Source of the DNA: Promethearchaeota archaeon
GTDB taxonomy: Archaea; Asgardarchaeota; Lokiarchaeia; Sigynarchaeales; SOKP01
Length of the DNA stretch: 24,026 nucleotides
Assembly: GCA_016839905.1 (NCBI GenBank)
Contig: JAEOTJ010000221.1
Coordinates: 1-24,026 of the forward strand
Direction of reading: 5' to 3'
Made by a program: the position numbers and the translations under genes. The notes under the pieces were generated by a model, which was given only the letters and a program-made list of their open reading frames with translations, did no database searches and had not been told where the DNA came from. Numbering within the stretch: position 1 is the first letter of the stretch; every line of letters starts with the position of its first letter. This document shows positions 8,771 through 16,600 of the stretch, piece by piece.

Positions 8771-9121
8771 TTATATTTTAGATATTGAAATTAAATTACG
8801 CTTAAGAAGGCCTAATGATGCTTGTCCATCTGTTCCTGCTAAACCTATTAATAGAGTCTTTGCTGAACTAGCCAAAACTGCATATCCTTTTTCTAATTCA
8901 ATAGTCGTTGTTTTAATAGATCCTTTTTCAATACTATCACCTAATGTTTTTGAATTCTTAATGAAGGTTGCGCAAGCTTTCGCAATTTTTCCATGATCCA
9001 TTTCCGTGATTGTTTGCCCTACAATCACTTTACCTGAAGGATCCGCAGCAATTAAACCTTCACATTCAGGAACAGTATCCATCAATTGTGCCAATTTTTC
9101 TTCTATTGCTTTTTTACTCAT
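8771..9121 (-). CDS. Roadblock/LC7-domain protein
   Basis: About 116 residues from the ATG at 9121 (MSKKAIEEKLAQLMD). The whole protein is one Roadblock/LC7 alpha-beta domain: helix, then strand 'EGLIAADPSGKVIVGQ', helix 'GKIAKACATFIKNSKTLG', strand 'IKTTTIELEKGYAVLAS', strand 'KTLLIGLAGTDGQASLGLLKR'. Family members (MglB, Rag/Ragulator and dynein light-chain relatives) dimerise and regulate small Ras-like GTPases. They are numerous in Asgard archaea, where their partners are mostly untested. A TTG 15 nt upstream (9136) would add five residues, but the ATG is preferred because GAGAAG lies about 10 nt before it. No small GTPase gene is in the window, so the partner must be encoded elsewhere. 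Confidence 0.88.
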   Translation of the reverse strand: MSKKAIEEKLAQLMDTVPECEGLIAADPSGKVIVGQTITEMDHGKIAKACATFIKNSKTLGDSIEKGSIKTTTIELEKGYAVLASSAKTLLIGLAGTDGQASLGLLKRNLISISKI

Positions 9122-9237
9122 TGGAATACTTCTCAATAATTTATTTTCTTATAGTTAATTGTAGACCTATAATAATATATATATTTGTATTCAGAAATAA
9201 ATTTAAACTTTTTATAAAGAATTAGATAGAATTTGGT

Positions 9238-9246
9238 AAAAAAAAA
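9238..9246 (-). terminator. T-run terminator for the methyltransferase gene
   Basis: Nine consecutive T on the minus strand, starting 10 nt beyond the methyltransferase stop codon. There is no clear hairpin. Confidence 0.4.
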
Positions 9247-9255
9247 TAATGATAC

Positions 9256-9996
9256 TTATTTTTTTCGCATAATAAAGAAAGTATATCCATAATATTCTGA
9301 ATATTTCCTAAACATTTCAATTTCTACATTAAATAACTTAAGTAGTTCAAGGGTTTCATTATTATTTTGGTATTTTTTTTTAATATTTTGAATGCTTTTC
9401 TCTAAAGGAATGTAATAATTATCCCACCAACTAGCTTCGGGAAGATTAAAATGGAATATCAAATCTAATCCTATAGAATTTATTGAAGTTATATTTCCTT
9501 CTACACTTTTCATTTCTGGATATTCACTCATCATGTAATCATTTATTTCTTTTGGAATGTTATCTTTAAACCAACATAGCTCTGAAAACACGAGATAACT
9601 TTTTTCTTTAAGAAAGATCTGCCAATCTATAAGAGCTTTTTCAAAACCATAGATATATGCCGCTCCTTCAGACCAGATAATATTAAAACTATTAATATTA
9701 AATTTCATATCAAGCATGGATTGGTTTATAGTAGTTATTCGATTAGTAAAATTCATTGTATTAATTTTTTTCCTAAGTACATCGAGATAAGGCTGATGAT
9801 TGTCTAATGCGAAGATTTTTCCAGTTGTTAATCTGGCAAGTTCTATTGTCTGCATACCATTTCCACATCCCACATCCAAAATGCAAGGTTCTGAAGGCAA
9901 TTCAGTTAGATAAGAAAATGCTTTTTTTGTTGAGACATTATCGCCGGGACCTTGTCTAGGTAAATCTTCGTTAAATACTTCGTAGATTAAATCCAA
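9256..9996 (-). CDS. Class I SAM-dependent methyltransferase
   Basis: A 246-residue Rossmann methyltransferase. Motif I is DVGCGNG (41-47), preceded by ILD; the ribose-binding acidic residue is D65 (IFALDNH). The post-I region has 'NQSMLDMKF', and the motif IV-like strand is 'FNIIWSEGAAYIYGFEKAL' (104-122). The N-terminal lead 'NEDLPRQGPGDNVSTKKAF' is typical of a subgroup of bacterial and archaeal small-molecule methyltransferases annotated only as methyltransferase-domain proteins. The Trp/Tyr-rich C-terminal part probably forms the substrate lid; the substrate is unknown. TTG is the only plausible start: the in-frame stop is 24 nt upstream and the next Met is M48 inside motif I. It is divergent from the ATC-hydrolase-like gene across a 104-nt gap, so the two may share a control region. 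Confidence 0.85.
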   Translation of the reverse strand: MDLIYEVFNEDLPRQGPGDNVSTKKAFSYLTELPSEPCILDVGCGNGMQTIELARLTTGKIFALDNHQPYLDVLRKKINTMNFTNRITTINQSMLDMKFNINSFNIIWSEGAAYIYGFEKALIDWQIFLKEKSYLVFSELCWFKDNIPKEINDYMMSEYPEMKSVEGNITSINSIGLDLIFHFNLPEASWWDNYYIPLEKSIQNIKKKYQNNNETLELLKLFNVEIEMFRKYSEYYGYTFFIMRKK

Positions 9997-10054
9997 ATTC
10001 TTACACTTTTTTATATTTTAATCTAAAAATTCAATAGATTTCTAATTACTCATA

Positions 10055-10064
10055 TTTTATAATA
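10055..10064 (+). promoter_or_regulatory. Candidate TATA box in the divergent promoter region
   Basis: ttttataata lies about 40 nt before the ATG at 10101, in the 104-nt divergent space between the methyltransferase and ATC-hydrolase-like genes. Spacing fits an archaeal TATA box with a short leader. The sequence is nearly symmetrical and could serve either direction. Confidence 0.3.
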
Positions 10065-10100
10065 CTTAAAATAAAATAAAATTCCATATATATTCATCTA

Positions 10101-10754
10101 ATGAGTATTCTTGAGAACCTTTTTCAGCAATATAAATATATTACCGAGCTTGTATTGAATAAAAATTTTAAATTAGAACATGCGAAGAGTCTGCTGGATT
10201 TTATTGATAAGGAGTATCATTCACTAATTAATTCAGATGCTACAAAGAGTGTAACCCCCAGGGATATTAACCAGAGAATGCATATAGTTACCCCTTGCTT
10301 TGTTATTGCCTTATATCGTGCTCTAAAAGATAAAATTTCACAAACAATTTCTATTGATCAAGTAAGTGATATAATGATGACCATTTTTCGAGATTTTGTT
10401 GGGTCCTTAGCAGATATGCAGAGAAATAGACTCAAGAATGCATCAGATAAATGGAAATCTTTTAAAGAAACAACCATTTTTGGAACTGAAAACACCTATA
10501 GCTCATTTGAACCCAAATTTATTCAAAATAATGAAAAAATGTTAATATTCCATCTAAATAAATGTATTTTCTTTGAAGTATTCAAGGTTCATGACGAGCA
10601 ATCAATAGCCTTAATTTTATGTAAATATGATGAAATCTTTGCTGAAGCGGTCGAAGAATGGGTCTCCTTCACGAGACCAAAGATTATCGCGGAGGGAGAT
10701 GATTTTTGTGAATTTCGTTATGAACTAAAAACCAATAATGATATGAATTTTTAA
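10101..10754 (+). CDS. L-2-amino-thiazoline-4-carboxylate (ATC) hydrolase-family protein
   Basis: This 217-residue soluble protein is helical in its first half. It carries the C-terminal signature I recognise from the ATC-hydrolase-like family: 'NKCIFFEVF' (C155), 'LILCKYDEIF' (C174, D177), an aromatic-Arg 'SFTRPKIIAEGDDFCEF' with C203. The founding enzyme opens the thiazoline ring of ATC on the bacterial route to L-cysteine. Most family members, found widely in anaerobes, have untested roles, so the family call is firmer than the reaction. It begins at an ATG at 10101 without an obvious ribosome site. It stands alone on the plus strand, flanked by divergent and convergent neighbours. Confidence 0.6.
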   Translation: MSILENLFQQYKYITELVLNKNFKLEHAKSLLDFIDKEYHSLINSDATKSVTPRDINQRMHIVTPCFVIALYRALKDKISQTISIDQVSDIMMTIFRDFVGSLADMQRNRLKNASDKWKSFKETTIFGTENTYSSFEPKFIQNNEKMLIFHLNKCIFFEVFKVHDEQSIALILCKYDEIFAEAVEEWVSFTRPKIIAEGDDFCEFRYELKTNNDMNF

Positions 10755-10839
10755 TAATAGAAACCTCTTCAAATCTATTTTGTTGTTTTAATCCTTTTTG
10801 AAATGAAGTTCATTAAAAATTTTTTATAATTATTAAAAG

Positions 10840-10869
10840 AAAAATGGTTTATTAATCTCTGAAGAGATT
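10840..10869 (-). terminator. Hairpin plus T-run downstream of TIR-LRR
   Basis: On the minus strand AATCTC-TTCA-GAGATT (10869-10854) forms a 6-bp stem with a 4-nt loop. A run of five T follows at 10844-10840, after about 10 nt. The same hairpin, with changed but still mostly pairing bases, lies after the Roadblock gene at 13066-13081. That conservation supports a real RNA structure, probably a terminator or 3'-end stabiliser. Confidence 0.5.
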
Positions 10870-10921
10870 GACCAAAACATCGAGAGCTTTATTGAGTTAT
10901 TTCAGAATTATCAATATTAGA
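10855..10921 (-). repeat. Shared 3' repeat, copy A (after TIR-LRR); Roadblock tail relic
   Basis: Copy A is in the same orientation as copy B at 13067-13144. The conserved ends are atctctgaRgagaYtgac and gagYtatttcagaat plus tatYaatattaga; the middle ~20 nt is poorly conserved, and copy B carries an extra 11 nt. Read on the minus strand out of frame with TIR-LRR, copy A encodes L-I-L-I-I-L-K-stop. That is exactly the last residues of the Roadblock protein in copy B, with only synonymous differences (ttg/tta, aaa/aag, taa/tga). It begins at the TIR-LRR stop codon. Confidence 0.7.
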
Positions 10922-12860
10922 GATATACAATCTTTGGGAGATTTGGTTGATCAAAAATAACCTTCACACCTTTTTCAATTAGCTTTTGTATGATTGGCTT
11001 AGCATTTGGGTCCAAAGGATTATTCTGGATATTCAGAACCCTCAGGTTGGGAAGTTCAAGCAGAAACTCAGGGATTTCTTTAAATTTATTACCCTTTAAA
11101 TTCAACATTATAAGTGCCTTGAGGTTCCCGAAAGATTTCGGAAGAACTGTTAATTTATTATCGATCATGCTTAATATCCGCAAGGATTCAAGCCCCCCAA
11201 AGGATTCCGGAAGTTTTAACAATCCAAGGTATTGTAAATTGAGCTCTACAAGTGATTTCAGGTTCCCAATGGATTCGGGTAGATGTGTAATACCATAATT
11301 CTCGCTTACATTTAAGTCCACAAGTAATTCTAAATTCCCGAGAGATTCTGGAAGCGATTTAAGTTGATTATATGATAGATTCAGCTTCATGAGCAAATCT
11401 TGATTACCAAAGGATTCTGGAAGACTCTCTAACGCATTTCGAGAGAGATCTAATTTCAGAAGAGAATCCAAATTACCAAAAGATTCCGGAAGAGTGGTTA
11501 AGTGATTCCTAGAAATGTCCAGTTCCTGAAGCGATTTAAGATCCCCGAAGGATTTAGGAAGATGTGTGAGGTTATTCTCATAAATATATAGTCTTTCAAG
11601 TGTTTCTAATTCTCCAAAGGATGCGGGGAGTGATTCTAAATCATTCGAATAAACCCAGAGCGTGAGTATCGATTTTAAATTACCAAAGGATTCTGGAAGG
11701 GTTTTAAAGTGATTCCGGCTTATACTACATTCTTGGAGTGATTCCATATTCCCTAAACTTTCAGGTAGAACGCTTAGTTGATTTTCCATGAAGGATAACC
11801 TTTTCACCTTTTTTAGATTTCCTATTGAGTCTGGTAGGGCTGATAGGTTATTAAACTTCATGAAAAGATCCACTAAGGAGTCTAGATTTCCTATATTTTC
11901 TGGAAGACGCGGTAAATCACAAGATGCTAACCCTAATGTTACGACCCCCTCATTTTCAACTTTTATCCCATAGTCACTCCATCCAATATTATCCTCTTTG
12001 GGTAGTTCTTTATCCAGTAATTTCTGTAATTCTTCTAATACTGTAAGTTGGTCAGGCCGTACCTTAAATTTCTCCTTTAATCGATGAGTTCTCTGCGAAT
12101 CTATTCTTACCCGTTCTTCAATTTGCCCTTCCACATAAGCTCTGCCGTTAAAGTATATTTCTTTTCCATCATAGAGAAGATTTTTCACTTCTTCGTCTGA
12201 TTCAAACGACTCCCATGAAAAATTTACTGCTATCAAGTTTTTAAGCGAATAAATCGATTTAGGAATAGAATTTAGCTTTATAGAGGTTAAATTTAGGGAA
12301 GTTACGAAGCCGTGCTCATCGACTTTAAAACAATTTTTAAGAATGTGGTTCAACTCTTTCTGAATCGCCTTTAAGACTTGTATTTCATCAATATTAACTT
12401 GTTTTGTAAAGAACGCGGATTTTTTAAATACCGAAGGTGTGCTAACGACCTCTTCTCTCCCCTTTTGAATCAGTTCATAAATATTCTCAACGATACTTGA
12501 TACTTCTTTTCCGGTCATGTTAACGCCCACATAGGGTTGAAATGTGGCTGGAACATAAGTGAAATCTTCAAAGAGAGGGATAAGGCGCTTATTCTGGAAA
12601 ACAGCCATTTTCCTCTCCTTCCCGCAGTTCTCCGACGTATTGGAGGCATCTGTGCATACAGCAATGAAAATATCAGAAATTTTGATGTTATCTTCCATAA
12701 AACTTATAATATCACCGTCTAAATAGCCGTGCCATCCTTCCCAGTAATGTACTTTCTCAATACCTTCCCGCTCCTGTAGTTCCATCGATACTTCAGCTAT
12801 TTTCAACTTTCTAGCATCCGCCATAGCATAACTGACAAAAATTGTTAAATCCATGCTCAT
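10917..12860 (-). CDS. TIR domain - leucine-rich repeat protein
   Basis: A 647-residue protein. Residues 1-~135 form a TIR domain: first strand 'LTIFVSYAMAD', the BB-loop region with 'YWEGWHGYLDGD', 'SDIFIAVCTDAS' and 'SENCGKERKMA', where E82 sits at the position of the NADase catalytic glutamate, then 'KRLIPLFED'. Residues ~185-215 are a lone LRR unit ('VTSLNLTSIKLNSIPKSIYSL'). Residues ~305-615 hold about 13 repeats of 23 residues of the LPESFGNLKSL.xLxLSxNxL type. No P-loop or NB-ARC/STAND NTPase lies between them. TIR-LRR proteins act in innate immunity and signalling; NADase activity here is inference. The ATG at 12860 has a strong GGGGAG site, and G+C looks clearly higher than in its neighbours (about 40% in sampled lines). 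It lies downstream of a Roadblock gene on the same strand, and its stop codon falls at the edge of a sequence shared with that gene. Confidence 0.9.
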   Translation of the reverse strand: MSMDLTIFVSYAMADARKLKIAEVSMELQEREGIEKVHYWEGWHGYLDGDIISFMEDNIKISDIFIAVCTDASNTSENCGKERKMAVFQNKRLIPLFEDFTYVPATFQPYVGVNMTGKEVSSIVENIYELIQKGREEVVSTPSVFKKSAFFTKQVNIDEIQVLKAIQKELNHILKNCFKVDEHGFVTSLNLTSIKLNSIPKSIYSLKNLIAVNFSWESFESDEEVKNLLYDGKEIYFNGRAYVEGQIEERVRIDSQRTHRLKEKFKVRPDQLTVLEELQKLLDKELPKEDNIGWSDYGIKVENEGVVTLGLASCDLPRLPENIGNLDSLVDLFMKFNNLSALPDSIGNLKKVKRLSFMENQLSVLPESLGNMESLQECSISRNHFKTLPESFGNLKSILTLWVYSNDLESLPASFGELETLERLYIYENNLTHLPKSFGDLKSLQELDISRNHLTTLPESFGNLDSLLKLDLSRNALESLPESFGNQDLLMKLNLSYNQLKSLPESLGNLELLVDLNVSENYGITHLPESIGNLKSLVELNLQYLGLLKLPESFGGLESLRILSMIDNKLTVLPKSFGNLKALIMLNLKGNKFKEIPEFLLELPNLRVLNIQNNPLDPNAKPIIQKLIEKGVKVIFDQPNLPKIVYL

Positions 12861-12868
12861 CTAATTCT

Positions 12869-12874
12869 CTCCCC
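12869..12874 (-). promoter_or_regulatory. Strong Shine-Dalgarno site for TIR-LRR
   Basis: GGGGAG lies 8 nt before the ATG at 12860, which supports that start. Such a site is missing before most other genes of the window, and this is one reason to think the TIR-LRR block has a different history. Confidence 0.7.
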
Positions 12875-13049
12875 AATCTTTTACATTACTAATTTTAAAT
12901 GGGTCAAATTTAATATTATAAGGTAATTTTTAAATGTTTTTTTTACAATCACCTTTAATTTGATAATTATTTTTAATCTTTCAATATCTTTTTTATTCAT
13001 AACTGAGAAGAAGAGAGTAAAAAATTAAAGTGTTAATAATGATTAAAAT

Positions 13050-13081
13050 AAAAAAAGGGAGTGTTGATCTCTGAGGAGACT
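13050..13081 (-). terminator. Hairpin plus T-run downstream of the second Roadblock gene
   Basis: On the minus strand GTCTC-CTCA-GAGAT can form a 5-bp stem, with one G-U pair in place of the A-U pair of the copy at 10854-10869. Seven T follow at 13056-13050. It lies 39 nt beyond the Roadblock stop codon and would end that transcript before TIR-LRR. Confidence 0.5.
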
Positions 13082-13144
13082 GACTATGATGCTTGAAACC
13101 TTGTGGAGCTATTTCAGAATCACTTCAGAATTATTAATATTAGA
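13067..13144 (-). repeat. Shared 3' repeat, copy B (end of the second Roadblock gene)
   Basis: This is the partner of copy A at 10855-10921. It covers the last Roadblock codons (L-I-L-I-I-L-K-stop) and about 50 nt of 3' flank. Relative to copy A it contains an extra 11 nt that repeats the ttctgaa motif. The two copies bracket the TIR-LRR gene as direct repeats. Confidence 0.7.
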
Positions 13145-13458
13145 TTTTCTTCGAGAGCCACCATTACTTCCCCCTTGCTCGTCTCAAGCCTAATAAACTT
13201 TAATGCCCCCTCCTTAAGCGCATCAACTACTTGCCTGGATTTCCCAATAAGGGATGTTATATAGGCAGAAACTTCTTCAGTTTGATCAGTAGGTAAATTT
13301 GCCTTGATCGGGAGCCCGCTTGAATCACAAATGATAACTCCCCTTACACCTTCTTTCTCCTCGAACTGACGAATAATTTTTTGAACTTCTTTGACATCTA
13401 TCGTTGTTATCTCACACCTCCTTTCCACATTCTTTTTTTCCATTAATTTCATTAACAT
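13120..13458 (-). CDS. Roadblock/LC7-domain protein next to TIR-LRR
   Basis: 112 residues from the ATG at 13458. The Roadblock fold covers about residue 22 to the end: helix 'EVQKIIRQFEEKEG', strand 'VRGVIICDSSGLPIKANLP', helix 'EEVSAYITSLIGKSRQVVDAL', strand 'LKFIRLETSKGEVMVAL', ending 'ENLILIILK'. This is a MglB-like small protein expected to dimerise and act on a Ras-like GTPase. The first ~17 residues (Lys/Arg/Met-rich) look unlike the family. A near-perfect ribosome site AAAGGAGGTG lies inside them, six bases before an ATA codon where the family domain would naturally start (TTIDVKEVQ); see findings. It is upstream of TIR-LRR on the same strand with a 259-nt gap and a terminator-like hairpin between, so co-transcription is uncertain. 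G+C is higher than in flanking genes. Confidence 0.82.
   Translation of the reverse strand: MLMKLMEKKNVERRCEITTIDVKEVQKIIRQFEEKEGVRGVIICDSSGLPIKANLPTDQTEEVSAYITSLIGKSRQVVDALKEGALKFIRLETSKGEVMVALEENLILIILK
13415..13424 (-). promoter_or_regulatory. Near-perfect Shine-Dalgarno inside the Roadblock reading frame
   Basis: AAAGGAGGTG is fully complementary to the usual archaeal 16S 3' end. With six bases of spacing it points at codon ATA (13410-13408), which would begin the conserved domain. No ATG, GTG or TTG is suitably placed in that frame. The upstream ATG at 13458 has no comparable site. Confidence 0.6.
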
Positions 13459-13669
13459 GCATTATTTCATTTAACCTCAGAATAATATTATATTCTTTAC
13501 TTTAATAATATAAATAGATTAAGGATATAAAAAAATATCTTTTTATTTAATTCTTAACAATTACAAAATCAATTAAACCTTCATTTGAAAATCTCATTTT
13601 ATTAGGTTTTAATTTAATATACTGGAAAAGATTAAAGGAAAAAGCTTGTTATTTAAATAAACATATACT

Positions 13670-16600
13670 TTAAGTATCTTCGGATTTTCTAAGTTCTATT
13701 TTCTTTTTATGCTTACTGTATATGATTTTAACGACAATACCAGCACAAGCACTAATTATGCCGCCTATCGCTGCTTGAATAACCCAAAAATATCCATCCT
13801 CTTCAGGAGTATCATCTGAATCTTCTTCAACATTTTTTATTATGACAACATTATCCATTCCTACATTACCAGCAGTATCATTTACATAGAATCTAATTGT
13901 CCACTGACCATTTGATAATGCAGTCCAACCATCTAAATCAATTGAGTCATTGTTAGAAAAGAAGTACTTCTTACCATTTAATTCTAACGTGTACCACATC
14001 AGATGAGCATTTGTATCATTGATAAATACATTAAAAGTAGGACTAGGATCATTTTTCTTAAAGACTTCATTTTCTATTGGTAAAAGTACTTCAATTGTTG
14101 GAACATAATTATCTTTGAAAAAATTAACTGAACTAGAACGTAATTGACCTATAGAATCGTTTGCGTAAAAAGTTACGGTATTTGAACCATTTTGTAAAGA
14201 ATTCCACCAATCTGATCTGAAGGTTGTATTAGTTACAAATGTTTGGTTAGGACCTCCATTAAAAGAATACCACATTGTATGAACATTTGTATCATTCACA
14301 AAAATGTTAAATAGTGGCGCATTTATTCCTATTTCTTGACCGGGTGTTGGAGAATATATAGTAATCTTTGGGCTATAATTTTCTTTAACAACCGTTATAT
14401 TTTCAGAATTAACATTTCCAAAAGTGTCGTTTGCATAGAAAGTTATATTGACATTTCCTTCCGGTAAAACACTCCACCAATCTTGTCTAAAAGTCGTATT
14501 AGTAATGAAAGTTTGATTTGCCCCATTATTAAGAGAATACCACATTTCACTTATCCCGTTAGCTTCAATTAGCGTAATATTAAAACTTGGAGCTGTTATA
14601 TTAACTAATTGAAAAAGTGTGGGTTGATAAATAACTATTAGTGGACCTTGCACATCTAAATAGACTTGAACATTTTTACTAACCACATTTCCATCCGTAT
14701 CATTTGCGTAAAAGGTAATTTTTACAGTTCCATTTGCCAAATTATTCCATTCTGTTGTATCAAATGTACCATTATCATTGAATAAAACATTGGTTCCATC
14801 ATTTAGGGTATACCACTTATCATCTAGATTATCATCTGTAATTTCTACGTTGAATTTTGGAGTAGTTTTATTAAATTGCTTCCAAGCAGTCGGTGAATTG
14901 ATAATTATTAAGGGTGTTCGAAAATATATAATAGGTATATAATCTTTGCTTCCAGTTGATCCCGAAACATTATATGGAGCATCTCCAATCCCGTATGGTG
15001 GAAGGCTGTCTAATCCCTCATAATAATACCAATAATTACCTATACTACTATTCCAATTGTTAAACTGCCCTGCACTATCTGTATTATTTTTTGCGAAAAT
15101 CTCATTATTATAAATATCACAATACTCGGAATTTTGTAAATAAAAACCGTATCCTTGTTCATCTAAGCCGGGAAGAGAATTAGTTCCGTTATTAACAAGT
15201 ATACTACCAATTCCACCTAAACCACCTAATCCACCATTTCCACCAGTTGAATTATACAATTTATTTTGAATACTCAATGATTTTTTTGAAGAAAAAATAT
15301 AAATAAATATTCCACGACCTCCATTACCAGATATTCCTCCATTTCCTCCATATGCATTTTCGAAACTATCAGATCCACAATCTCCCCCATTACCACAGTC
15401 AGCACCTTTTCCTCCAGTAATATTTTTTAATAAATTTTTATAAATAGTACTAGAATTAGAAAGTGAATAAATTATTCCCCATGCATTACCTCCACTTCCA
15501 CCATCACCACCATTACCTCCATCACCAGCCCAAGCCCATGCTAGTTGAAGATTTCTCCCTCCTTTCCCTCCATCAGATCCGTTTGAACCAATTCCTCCAT
15601 AAAGATAAGTAATATTATTCCAAGAATTTGTAATATTTTTAGAATTCTCAAAACTAATGCCTATGCAATTGCCACCATCTCCTCCATTTCCGCCATTCCC
15701 ACCAAGTGCGAACCCCGGAGGATGATTGTCCCCACCAGAACCCGCTATACCCGAGATCTTCCCATTCCCTCCTGTTAAATTAAAAATAAAATTCATTTTA
15801 ATGGTTAAATTACAGGATTTTTTGAAATATAAACCATAAGAATCTCCTCCATCTCCAGAATCTCCGCCATCTCCGCCATCTCCGCCATAACCGAAGGTAG
15901 CAGCATGACTCCCACTCTTTCCATTACCACCATTACCTCCATCCCCTCCGAACAATTCAATTAAAACATTAGAAACAAATGTTCCATTATTAATATTAAA
16001 TAAGAAATATCCATAAGTATTTCCCCCAGAACCTCCACTACTTCCTGAGCCACCATCTCTTCCATTACCGTTCGTAGATACCAGAGTAAGATATCCACCA
16101 TTACCACCATTTCCTCCATCACCACCATTTCCAGCAAATAAGTTAGTTAAGATATTTAAATAATCCAGAGTAAAATTGACATTTAAAAAATAGAATCCTA
16201 TAATATCTCCACCGTTACCTCCCTTACTACCATTTCCTCCAAGACCCGGATAGTTTGTAAAGGTAGCTCCCATGTGAATGCCATTTCCTCCTTTACCTCC
16301 ATCTCCCCCATTACCACCTTTACCTCCATAAATGAACTCTAGATAATTCCCCCTATTTGTAATATTAATTGAATTTTTAACCATAACAAAATAATGACTC
16401 CCTCCATTTCCACCATCTCCGCCTTTCCCGCCATCACCTCCATCACCATATTCATTAGCTATAATACTGCTCTCTCCCCCATTACCTCCATTACCCCCAT
16501 TTCCTCCATAACCGCCATAAAGATAAGATAAATTATTAAATTCTACAGAGATATTTATACAATTAAAGAATGAAAATCCTTCTGTAAAACCACCATTATT

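Noticed and set aside
9010..9225. 71-codon plus-strand frame
   Set aside because: Antisense to the Roadblock gene over most of its length and hydrophobic only because of A/T-rich intergenic sequence.
10827..10920. Plus-strand frame ending LISEEIDQNIESFIELFQNYQY, partly matched at 13067-13120
   Set aside because: The counterpart copy has an in-frame stop. The minus-strand reading (Roadblock tail with synonymous changes plus a hairpin) explains the conservation better.
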